11,104 bases of DNA from Clostridiales bacterium (GTDB lineage Bacteria > Bacillota_A > Clostridia > Christensenellales > Christensenellaceae): positions 1 through 11,104 of the forward strand of contig QANA01000081.1 of the NCBI GenBank assembly GCA_003149735.1, read 5' to 3'. Both the position numbers and the translations under genes were made by a program. Shown in pieces: positions 1 through 6,049 of this stretch; the stretch's first letter is position 1; the number at the start of each line of letters is the position of its first letter. The notes under the pieces are model-generated. The model had not been told where the DNA came from, did no database searches, and was given only the letters and a program-made list of their open reading frames with translations.

Positions 1-362
1 GAAACAGTATTTGTTGTGATTTCAGGCTCAGATTTTTCGCTTTTGGGCGGTTCTGTTTGCGTATGAGTATCTTGCTTTGGCTCGGTATTTGCTGTTGTGG
101 CTTGAGAAAAAATCGGCTCTTTGGACACCTTTTCTGTACCGGTTTCAGCGGCAGGCGGCTGTGTTGTTTCTTCCGCAAATGTACTTTTATCAACGGTTCC
201 ATTTTCTGTTTTCTCGATTAATTCTTCCGCTTGCGTTATATCAACTATAGCGTTAGCCGATGAACTTTCAACAGCTTTTTTATCCGGCTCGCTATGGGAA
301 GTGCAACCTACCGTAGCAAAAATGACGGTCAATATCATTGTGAGTATCACGATTTTTCTCAT
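1..362 (-). CDS. Putative lipoprotein, N-terminal part only (runs off the window)
   Basis: An open frame starts at the ATG at 362-360 and continues without a stop through position 1, giving about 120 visible residues. It begins MRKIVILTMILTVIFATVGC, a basic start, a hydrophobic stretch and a cysteine at residue 20 preceded by TVG. This resembles a lipoprotein signal peptide, with Cys20 as the lipidation site, although the -3 residue Thr is not the usual Leu/Val. After the cysteine the chain is low-complexity and rich in Thr, Glu, Pro, Ser and Lys with no recognisable fold, as expected of a spacer holding a downstream extracellular domain away from the membrane. Its ATG overlaps the stop of the tnpV gene (ATGA), so the two are probably translationally coupled. 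I do not recognise the family; the functional domain must lie outside the window. The reading as a secreted lipoprotein is fairly sure, the function unknown. Confidence 0.72.
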   Translation of the reverse strand, partial: MRKIVILTMILTVIFATVGCTSHSEPDKKAVESSSANAIVDITQAEELIEKTENGTVDKSTFAEETTQPPAAETGTEKVSKEPIFSQATTANTEPKQDTHTQTEPPKSEKSEPEITTNTV

Positions 363-730
363 ACAAAAATCACCTCGCTATTCACAAATTCCATTGCTCT
401 GTTACGGATGTTGTTCATCTTACTTACCCATAGCATCGGATTATCCGCTTTCAGTTTTTCTGTAACATTTTCCTTTTCGGCAAGAGATTTGACGAGCCGT
501 GAAAACATTGCTTCTGCCTGTTCCTCAATGTCCGCAAGGTAAGGGTACAACCTTTCCGATGTTAGCAGATTGTAATATTTTATACGATGATGTTGTTTAA
601 GATACTGTTTGTGACGGTTTGCCCACACGCCGATATACAATTCATTCTGCTTTTTTGTTGCGATGCACGGCAGTTGATAATCACCTTGTATTTCATAATT
701 ACAGCCGTTTTGTTCAAAAAATGTGTTCAT
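359..730 (-). CDS. tnpV: TnpV-family transposon-encoded protein
   Basis: This 123-residue protein matches what I know of the TnpV family, small proteins first named from the mobilizable transposons Tn4451/Tn4453 of clostridia and common in integrative elements of gut Firmicutes. Recognisable family features are the opening YEIQGDYQLPCI (residues 12-23), IGVWANRHKQYLKQHHRIKYYNLLTS (33-58), YLADIEEQAEAMFSRLVKSLAEKE (64-87), and the C-terminal WVSKMNNIRNRAMEFVNSEVI (101-121). The length is usual for the family. Its biochemical role is not established as far as I know; it was not required for transposition in the classic elements. The start is supported by TGGAGG seven bases upstream of the ATG. 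A 22-bp palindrome lies just upstream, and the stop overlaps the start of the lipoprotein gene. The gene marks positions 1-950 as mobile-element DNA. Confidence 0.85.
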   Translation of the reverse strand: MNTFFEQNGCNYEIQGDYQLPCIATKKQNELYIGVWANRHKQYLKQHHRIKYYNLLTSERLYPYLADIEEQAEAMFSRLVKSLAEKENVTEKLKADNPMLWVSKMNNIRNRAMEFVNSEVIFV

Positions 731-752
731 AATGAAACCTCCATAATTTTGT

Positions 753-774
753 TGATTTCATTATAATGAAATCA
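753..774. promoter_or_regulatory. 22-bp perfect palindrome upstream of tnpV, candidate operator
   Basis: Positions 753-774 read TGATTTCATTA followed by its exact reverse complement, a 22-bp uninterrupted palindrome ending 23 bp before the tnpV start codon. Its centre contains TATAAT on both strands (760-765 on the minus strand), so it could overlay a -10 element; no good -35 is found at 16-18 bp. A perfect palindrome of this size overlapping a -10 box is typical of an operator for a dimeric repressor. The half-site TTTCATTA appears again, partly overlapping the tnpV start codon (730-737). Function is inferred from position and symmetry only. Confidence 0.45.
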
Positions 775-794
775 CAATCTAAACACGAATGTGC

Positions 795-831
795 AAAAAA
801 ATCCGCCTACCGAGTTATTCGATAGACGGAT
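795..831 (-). terminator. Intrinsic terminator downstream of ppdK
   Basis: On the minus strand a 13-bp stem is formed by 831-819 and 813-801 around a 5-base loop (818-814), followed by a run of seven T (801-795). Two of the pairs are G-U wobbles in minus-strand RNA; in plus-strand RNA the same positions are A-C mismatches. The structure is therefore built for minus-strand transcription. It would end the ppdK transcript or that of the gene remnant at 837-948, and shields tnpV from read-through. Confidence 0.85.
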
Positions 832-836
832 ATTTT

Positions 837-948
837 TTAGAAAATCACTTCAACTGTTATATTTTCCCATTGTGATTGGCGAAGATATTGACCGTTGGCG
901 TTACGAAAAGCTTTCGCCTGTTCGTAGTTTATTGTGAAGCAGAAGTAA
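837..948 (-). pseudogene. Orphan 3' end of an unidentified gene
   Basis: Between the ppdK stop and the terminator lies an open frame, out of frame with ppdK, whose last residues read YEQAKAFRNANGQYLRQSQ and then end in WENITVEVIF before a TAA stop. The composition looks like the C-terminus of a real protein, and the stop codon lies just 5 bp before the terminator hairpin, as at the natural end of a gene. No start codon or ribosome-binding site exists for it: reading upstream, the frame runs straight into the ppdK 3' end. I infer a gene truncated where foreign DNA joins the chromosome. I do not recognise the family. It could instead be an untranslated trailer that is open by chance; 38 codons is too short to exclude this. 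Confidence 0.35.
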
Positions 949-959
949 AAATTACTTCT
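941..959. repeat. 8-bp inverted repeat spanning the ppdK stop codon
   Basis: AGAAGTAA at 941-948 and TTACTTCT at 952-959 form a perfect inverted repeat around AAA. The right arm contains the ppdK stop codon. No T-run follows on the minus strand, so it is not a convincing terminator. It sits where core genome gives way to the element-like DNA and may be part of the junction, or chance in AT-rich sequence. Confidence 0.35.
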
Positions 960-3585
960 CATCCCCGCTTCTAATAGCTGCCTGTGCTGCAGCCAATCTT
1001 GCAATCGGCACTCTGAAGGGCGAGCAGGAAACATAGGTCAGGCCAATATTATGGCAGAAGATTACGGTAGACGGATCGCCACCATGCTCACCGCAGATAC
1101 CCAGCTTAATGTTGGGGCGGGTCTTCTTGCCAAGCTCAGCAGCCATCTTCACCAGCTTGCCAACACCTTCCTGATCCAGCTTCTGGAACGGATCAGATTC
1201 ATAGATCTTGTTGTCATAATAAGCATCCAAGAACTTGCCAGCATCGTCTCTGGAGAAACCAAAGGTCATCTGCGTAAGGTCATTGGTACCGAAGGAGAAG
1301 AATTCAGCTTCTTCTGCGATCTCATCAGCCATCAAAGCTGCTCTCGGAATCTCGATCATGGTGCCAACTTTATAATGCATTTCCATGCCGGCTTCTTTCA
1401 GCACTTCTTCAGCAGTCTCAACCACAAAATTCTTAACGAACTTCAGCTCTTTCTTTTCGCCTACCAACGGGATCATAATCTCGGGCTCGATATCATAGCC
1501 GCATTCCTTCTTAACGCTTACTGCAGCTTCCATGATTGCTCTGGCCTGCATCTTGGCGATTTCCGGATAAGTGACAGCCAGACGGCAGCCTCTGTGACCC
1601 ATCATGGGGTTAAATTCATGCAGACCATCAATGGTAGCTTTCAGCTCGTCATAAGAAAGGGCCATTTCATCAGCCAATGCACGAATATCCTCTTCCTCTG
1701 TGGGTACAAACTCATGCAGCGGAGGATCCAGCAGACGAATGGTAACAGGCAAGCCCTTCATGGCCTTATAAATACCGATGAAGTCTTCTCTCTGCATCGG
1801 CAGCAGCTTAGCCAAAGCAGCTTCTCTCTGGTCTACCGTCTTAGAAACGATCATTTCACGGATTGCAGCAATTCTGTCCTCAGCAAAGAACATATGCTCC
1901 GTACGGCAGAGGCCAACGCCCTGAGCGCCAAACTTCAAAGCCTGTGCTGCATCGGCGGGGGTATCTGCATTGGTGCGAACCTGAAGCGTTCTAATCTCAT
2001 CGGCCCAACCCATAACAGTTTCGAAGTCACCAGTAATCTGAGCTTCTACGGTCTTGATATTTTCAGCATAGACATTACCGGTGCTGCCGTCCAGAGAAAT
2101 CGGATGGCCTTCTTCCAGCACTCTGCCATCAGGCAAAGTCATTGTCTTTGTTTCTTCATTGATGATCACTTCGCCGCAACCTGCAACGCAGCAAGTACCC
2201 ATGCCTCTTGCAACAACAGCTGCGTGGGAGGTTCTGCCGCCTCTGGCGGTCAGGATACCTTCGGATACATGCATACCTTCGATATCTTCAGGAGAAGTTT
2301 CCTGACGGCAAAGAACAACTTTCTCGCCTCTTTCTTTTGCAGCCATAGCATCTTCAGCCGTGAAATAAATTGCACCGGAAGCTGCACCGGGGGATGCAGG
2401 CAAGCCCTTAGCAACGGGTTTTGCGGACTTCAGAGCCTTTGCTTCAAACTGCGGATGCAGCAAAGAGTCGAGCTGCTGAGGTTCAACCTTGAGGATAGCC
2501 TGCTCCTTCGTGAGCTTGCCTTCCTTAACCAGGTCTACTGCGATCTTCAATGCAGCAGGAGCGGTTCTCTTACCATTTCTGGTCTGCAGCATGAACAGCT
2601 TTCCGCCTTCGATGGTGAACTCCATATCCTGCATATCTGCATAGTGATCTTCCAAAGTCTGTGCGATATTGACAAACTGCTCATAAACTTCAGGCAATGT
2701 CTCATGCAGAGAAGAAATGGGCTGAGGTGTTCTGATACCAGCAACAACGTCTTCGCCCTGAGCATTCATCAAATACTCACCGTACAATCTCTTCTCACCA
2801 GTCGCGGGGTCTCTCGTAAAAGCAACACCCGTACCGCAGTCGTCACCCATGTTACCAAATACCATGGACTGTACGTTAACTGCAGTACCCCAGCTGCTGG
2901 GAATATCGTTGAGTCTTCTGTAAACAATTGCTCTGGGGTTGTCCCAAGAACGGAAAACAGCTTTTACAGCTTCAATCAGCTGAACTTTTGCATCCTGCGG
3001 GAATTCTACGCCCATCTCAGCTTTATAGAGTTCTTTATATTTTACAACTACTGCCTTGAGGTCGTCTGCATCCAGTTCTGTATCCAACTTAACGCCTTTT
3101 GCTTCTTTCGCTGCATCCAGAATAGCTTCAAATTTTGATTTCTCAATGCCCATAACAACATCAGAGAACATCTGGATAAAACGACGATAGCTGTCGTAAG
3201 CAAAACGGGGATTCTTCGTCTTTGCGGCAACACCTTCTACGGCAACATCATTGAGACCGAGGTTCAAAATGGTGTCCATCATGCCGGGCATGGAAGCTCT
3301 TGCGCCAGAACGAACAGATACCAGGAAGGGGTTCTCGGGATCACCAAATTTCTTCCCGGCAATTTCTTCCGTCTTTGCGATTGCGGCATTGATTTCTTCG
3401 ATAATATCATCAGAAATCGTCTTACCGTCTTCATAATACTTTGTGCAAGCCTCTGTCGTAATGGTGAAACCCTGAGGTACAGGCAGACCAATCTTGGTCA
3501 TTTCTGCCAGGTTCGCACCTTTACCGCCCAGCAGGTTCCGCATAGTAGCATCGCCTTCGCTGAACATGTAAACATACTTACTCAT
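952..3585 (-). CDS. ppdK: Pyruvate, phosphate dikinase
   Basis: This enzyme reversibly converts pyruvate, ATP and phosphate to phosphoenolpyruvate, AMP and pyrophosphate; many anaerobes use it in the glycolytic, pyrophosphate-saving direction. All three parts of the 877-residue protein are present. The N-terminal nucleotide-binding domain includes GGKGANLAEM (20-29) and VSVRSGARASMPGMMDTILN (89-108). The central phosphohistidine domain has GGRTSHAAVVARGMGTCCVAG (449-469), where His454 carries the phosphate and Thr452 matches the regulatory threonine of the family. The C-terminal PEP/pyruvate barrel contains GLCRTEHMFF (558-567), MGHRGCRL (662-669) and the catalytic Cys831 in GICGEHGGDP. Length equals the well-known clostridial enzyme. 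The ATG at 3585 has AGGAGG seven bases upstream. It has its own promoter and terminator, so it is a single-gene unit. The regulatory kinase/phosphatase gene (ppsR type) is not adjacent. The enzyme appears intact. Confidence 0.98.
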   Translation of the reverse strand: MSKYVYMFSEGDATMRNLLGGKGANLAEMTKIGLPVPQGFTITTEACTKYYEDGKTISDDIIEEINAAIAKTEEIAGKKFGDPENPFLVSVRSGARASMPGMMDTILNLGLNDVAVEGVAAKTKNPRFAYDSYRRFIQMFSDVVMGIEKSKFEAILDAAKEAKGVKLDTELDADDLKAVVVKYKELYKAEMGVEFPQDAKVQLIEAVKAVFRSWDNPRAIVYRRLNDIPSSWGTAVNVQSMVFGNMGDDCGTGVAFTRDPATGEKRLYGEYLMNAQGEDVVAGIRTPQPISSLHETLPEVYEQFVNIAQTLEDHYADMQDMEFTIEGGKLFMLQTRNGKRTAPAALKIAVDLVKEGKLTKEQAILKVEPQQLDSLLHPQFEAKALKSAKPVAKGLPASPGAASGAIYFTAEDAMAAKERGEKVVLCRQETSPEDIEGMHVSEGILTARGGRTSHAAVVARGMGTCCVAGCGEVIINEETKTMTLPDGRVLEEGHPISLDGSTGNVYAENIKTVEAQITGDFETVMGWADEIRTLQVRTNADTPADAAQALKFGAQGVGLCRTEHMFFAEDRIAAIREMIVSKTVDQREAALAKLLPMQREDFIGIYKAMKGLPVTIRLLDPPLHEFVPTEEEDIRALADEMALSYDELKATIDGLHEFNPMMGHRGCRLAVTYPEIAKMQARAIMEAAVSVKKECGYDIEPEIMIPLVGEKKELKFVKNFVVETAEEVLKEAGMEMHYKVGTMIEIPRAALMADEIAEEAEFFSFGTNDLTQMTFGFSRDDAGKFLDAYYDNKIYESDPFQKLDQEGVGKLVKMAAELGKKTRPNIKLGICGEHGGDPSTVIFCHNIGLTYVSCSPFRVPIARLAAAQAAIRSGDEK

Positions 3586-3658
3586 TGCAATTCCTCCTTG
3601 TTTTGTTCTGAATGGTTGAGTAACAATAGTGTTTATCTCTTATAATATCCAGTTTTGA

Positions 3659-3687
3659 ATTATATCGTATTTTTCCTCCAATGACAA
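3659..3687 (-). promoter_or_regulatory. Housekeeping (sigma-A-type) promoter of ppdK
   Basis: On the minus strand TTGTCA (3687-3682) is followed by a 17-base spacer and a perfect TATAAT (3664-3659). This is one mismatch from consensus at ideal spacing. Transcription would start near position 3652, leaving an untranslated leader of about 66 bases before the ppdK start codon. The leader shows no strong hairpin that I can see. Confidence 0.8.
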
Positions 3688-3720
3688 TAGACAATTGATG
3701 AATTTCCCTGCAAAATCGGC

Positions 3721-3748
3721 AAAAAAACATTTTACTTCAAGAGTAAAA
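3721..3748 (-). terminator. Weak intrinsic terminator overlapping the recO stop
   Basis: Reading the minus strand, TTTTACT (3748-3742), loop CTTGA, AGTAAAA (3736-3730), then TG and seven T (3727-3721). The 7-bp stem is perfect but has a single G-C pair, so it is likely inefficient. It contains the recO stop codon and lies upstream of the separate ppdK promoter, the expected place for the operon to end. Confidence 0.5.
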
Positions 3749-4433
3749 GCGTCTTCGGTTCAAAGTCAAGCGCACTTTTGAGCCAACGAATTGTCATTGC
3801 ATAAAATCTGCTGTCATAAGGTACCTGTACATTATGAATATCTTTAGAAGCTGTGCGCAGAATCTTTTCAATATATTCAATATATTCTGCCGGCACTTCT
3901 TCTCCTTCACAGCTTTCGCAGACTACTCCGCCGGCAGCAAGATTCAGTTTTGAAACGGGTGGCCTTCCACAAACAGCGCATCGATCCAACATCGGGCGAA
4001 GCCCTAAAATATCCAACATTTTATATATAAAAAAGATCAGTACCTTTTTCGGATCATCTTTATTAGCCAAAGCAAACAGTGCTCCCGCCAACAACGCAAA
4101 AAGCCTTCCGTTTGGTTCTGCAGGCATGACGCTCTTTTCACAGATTTCCAACAACAGCAAAGCAGTCATCAACGCATTCATATTTTTGCGGATATCATAG
4201 AAATTGATTTTGGGAACCGCCTGCGTTATGTAGTACCTTCCATCCTTGATATGAAATCCAAATTCAGCACAGCACAGCACATCCGTGGAAGAAAGCAGCG
4301 AACTGACCGGCTTCCGGCAGCCACGGGCCAGCGCATCAATCTTTCCCCATTCTCTAGAAAAAAGCGTAAGCATTTTATCGCTTTCTTTATAATTAGATGC
4401 ACGCAACACAATGCACAGCGATGTATTCCCCAT
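3732..4433 (-). CDS. recO: DNA repair protein RecO
   Basis: RecO loads RecA onto SSB-coated single-stranded DNA with RecR (and RecF) during gap repair, and anneals complementary strands. The 233-residue protein has the N-terminal OB-fold region, including [19 protein letters not shown] (8-26) and [14 protein letters not shown] (29-42). A helical core follows, including [17 protein letters not shown] (107-123), then the four-cysteine zinc site CAVC (152-155) and CESC (172-175). Size is typical. It follows yqzL after 24 bp, as in many Firmicutes. The ribosome-binding site is poor (only a GGGGAAAATGGG stretch precedes the ATG), so translation may depend on coupling with yqzL. A terminator hairpin overlaps its stop codon. 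Confidence 0.95.
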   Translation of the reverse strand: MGNTSLCIVLRASNYKESDKMLTLFSREWGKIDALARGCRKPVSSLLSSTDVLCCAEFGFHIKDGRYYITQAVPKINFYDIRKNMNALMTALLLLEICEKSVMPAEPNGRLFALLAGALFALANKDDPKKVLIFFIYKMLDILGLRPMLDRCAVCGRPPVSKLNLAAGGVVCESCEGEEVPAEYIEYIEKILRTASKDIHNVQVPYDSRFYAMTIRWLKSALDFEPKTLLLLK

Positions 4434-4457
4434 AAAAACCCATTTTCCCCAATATTT

Positions 4458-4553
4458 CTATTTTTTCCGCCTTTCGGATAACTTGCAATATAAAAGATAA
4501 TAATTAATCTGCCCGGTTTGTTTGAATAATTCAAATACAGTATCCTTAAGCAT
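4458..4553 (-). CDS. yqzL: YqzL family small protein
   Basis: A 31-codon gene fills most of the gap between era and recO. The product starts MLKDTVFELFKQTGQINYYL and continues LYCKLSERRKK. This agrees with the conserved core of the YqzL family (a start like M-L-x-x-x-x-x-x-F-x-Q-T-G-x-I-x-x-Y-L-L), which in Bacillus and clostridia is encoded exactly here, between era and recO. The family is usually a little longer (about 45 residues in Bacillus), so this copy has a short tail. The start has a good GGAGG with an eight-base spacer. Function is unknown. Identification rests on motif and position together and is fairly firm. Confidence 0.87.
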   Translation of the reverse strand: MLKDTVFELFKQTGQINYYLLYCKLSERRKK

Positions 4554-4617
4554 GTTTTTGCCTCCGTTTTGTATTTGCCTTTATTCTACCCATTTATTTC
4601 CCGGGAAAATAGGTAAT

Positions 4618-5505
4618 TTATTCTTCTTTTTTATAGCCAAGTTCTCGCAGCATATAACCGGAATTTCTCCAATCCTCTTTCACTTTTACAAACACTTGCA
4701 AAAATACTTTCGTTCCAAAAAGGCGTTCCAAATCCAGCCGTGCATCTGTCGCAATGCGTTTGAGCATTGCGCCTTTTTTGCCGATAATAATTCCTTTATG
4801 AGAATTTCGCTCGCAAATGATAAGTGCTTGCACTTCTGTCAGATCCTCAAACTCCTGTATTTTTTCAATTTCGACTCCAATTCCATGCGGTACTTCTTCG
4901 CGTAAATTCAAGAGTGCTTTTTCCCGTATCAATTCAGCTGCGATAAAACGCTCCGGCCTGTCAGTTACCATATCTTCCGGATAAAACTGCGGCCCTGGCA
5001 ACAGATAAGAAACAATTTCTTTCTCTAATTCTGCAATACCCGTTCCCTGCGCTGCCGAAATTTCTCTGATCTGTTCGCCAGGCAGCTGCAAAGCAAGTAA
5101 CGCTTCCCGCATTTCATTCACTTTTTCTGCCGGAACGGCATCAATTTTGTTAATTACGGCAATCAACCTTTTTTTGCCCAAGCGCTCTAAAATTTCCCGA
5201 TCTCGCTGCCCTACTCCGACTTTGGCATCCAACAGCAATAGCGTAAGATCTACATCCTGATTTGCCTCATATGCTGTTTTTACCATATATTCGCCCAATT
5301 TGTTTTTAGGCGTATGAATTCCCGGTGTATCCAAAAAAATAATCTGATAATCTTTTCTTGTTAAAATTCCTGTTACTTTATTGCGTGTTGTTTGCGCTTT
5401 TTGTGTGGCAATCGCAATTTTTTGCCCTACCATAGTATTCATCAAAGTCGATTTTCCCACGTTAGGGCTGCCCATGATGGATACAAATCCCGATTTATAA
5501 GTCAT
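4618..5505 (-). CDS. era: GTPase Era
   Basis: Era is a Ras-like GTPase that binds 16S rRNA near its 3' end and helps late assembly of the 30S subunit. The 295-residue protein shows G1 GSPNVGKS (12-19), the switch region TTRNKVTGI (39-47), G3 DTPG (59-62), G4 NKID (119-122) and G5 SAAQG (150-154). A C-terminal KH domain follows, with the IIGKKGAMLKRI loop (240-251) and FVKVKEDWRNS (272-282). I chose the ATG at 5505, giving MTYKSGFVSIMGSPNVGKST, because Era proteins begin shortly before the G1 loop. The ATG at 5559 would add 18 residues overlapping ybeY. The gap to ybeY is 19 bp. The dgkA and cdd genes that precede era in Bacillus subtilis are absent. Confidence 0.97.
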   Translation of the reverse strand: MTYKSGFVSIMGSPNVGKSTLMNTMVGQKIAIATQKAQTTRNKVTGILTRKDYQIIFLDTPGIHTPKNKLGEYMVKTAYEANQDVDLTLLLLDAKVGVGQRDREILERLGKKRLIAVINKIDAVPAEKVNEMREALLALQLPGEQIREISAAQGTGIAELEKEIVSYLLPGPQFYPEDMVTDRPERFIAAELIREKALLNLREEVPHGIGVEIEKIQEFEDLTEVQALIICERNSHKGIIIGKKGAMLKRIATDARLDLERLFGTKVFLQVFVKVKEDWRNSGYMLRELGYKKEE

Positions 5506-5524
5506 AAATAGAACCCTTACTTCC

Positions 5525-6049
5525 TTAGTTTTTAACCGTTTTCTGCTGCACTCGCCCAAGTATTTCCCGCTGCTTCGCTCTCATAATTTGCTCATCCGCA
5601 GCCTCTATGTGGTCATACCCCATTAAATGCAGCATCCCATGCACCGTCAGAAAACACAATTCCTCTTCCAGCGTATTTCCATATTCCTCTGCCTGTTCCT
5701 GTGCACGGTCAACCGAAATATAGATCTCCCCCAAGAAAATTGCATCGCCATATTCGCTCATTTCCGGTTGCAAACCTTCCTGTAAAGCTTCTGCCAAAGG
5801 CTTTTCCAAATCGTTGGCCGGAAAAGAAATTACATCAGTAGGTGCATCTACCTGCCGATAATCTCTATTCAGCTGATGGATAAAATCATTATCTGCCAAG
5901 ATGATCTGCACTTCAAAATTCTGCAAGCCTTCCAGCTCTGCCGCCCTACGCGCAATCCGTTCCATAGGTCTGCAATAGCACGTAAATTCTTTTTTGCGCA
6001 GGCGCAACCCTTCTTCTATTTGTACCAATTTCCGTTTTACCAACTTCAT
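5525..6049 (-). CDS. ybeY: Endoribonuclease YbeY (rRNA maturation factor)
   Basis: YbeY is a metal-dependent endoribonuclease needed for maturation of the 16S rRNA 3' end and for ribosome quality control. The 174-residue protein carries the signature HGMLHLMGYDH (137-147), whose His137, His141 and His147 bind the metal. The family's upstream block, TDVISFPAND (71-80), and GEIYISVD (107-114) are also present. The start codon overlaps the pgpH stop (ATGA), indicating coupled translation. Its place next to era is sensible because both act on the 3' region of 16S rRNA. Confidence 0.96.
   Translation of the reverse strand: MKLVKRKLVQIEEGLRLRKKEFTCYCRPMERIARRAAELEGLQNFEVQIILADNDFIHQLNRDYRQVDAPTDVISFPANDLEKPLAEALQEGLQPEMSEYGDAIFLGEIYISVDRAQEQAEEYGNTLEEELCFLTVHGMLHLMGYDHIEAADEQIMRAKQREILGRVQQKTVKN

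Larger units (their letters stand above)
1..951 (-). mobile_element. Probable end of an integrated mobile element (Tn4451-like / conjugative accessory DNA)
   Basis: The stretch downstream of ppdK holds a tnpV gene, a lipoprotein gene overlapping it, an isolated 3' coding remnant at 837-948 and a palindrome, none of which belongs to the core gene cluster that fills the rest of the window. TnpV proteins are known from mobilizable transposons and integrative elements, which is the main reason for the call. The right boundary is placed provisionally at the ppdK stop codon (952), where an 8-bp inverted repeat sits (941-959). No recombinase, relaxase or attachment-site duplication is visible, because the other end lies outside the window, so a degraded remnant is as possible as an active element. 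Confidence 0.5.

Noticed and set aside
121..542. Plus-strand open frames opposite tnpV and the lipoprotein gene
   Set aside because: They overlap well-supported minus-strand genes, and their products have no family resemblance.
801..840. A plus-strand terminator at the hairpin downstream of ppdK
   Set aside because: Two stem positions become A-C mismatches in plus-strand RNA, and no plus-strand gene leads into it.
1051..3138. A 695-codon open frame on the plus strand opposite ppdK
   Set aside because: It is the antisense shadow of a highly conserved ppdK gene. The predicted product is rich in Cys, His, Ser and Phe with no recognisable domain.
3586..3652. A riboswitch or attenuator in the ppdK leader
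   Set aside because: The leader is only about 66 bases, AT-rich, and shows no strong stem or terminator-like T-run.
4226..4534. A 102-codon minus-strand frame overlapping recO and yqzL
   Set aside because: It is an out-of-frame reading of both genes, whose own frames have clear family motifs.
5506..5559. An N-terminal extension of era from the ATG at 5559
   Set aside because: It would overlap ybeY and add 18 residues not found in Era proteins; the ATG at 5505 gives the usual N-terminus.
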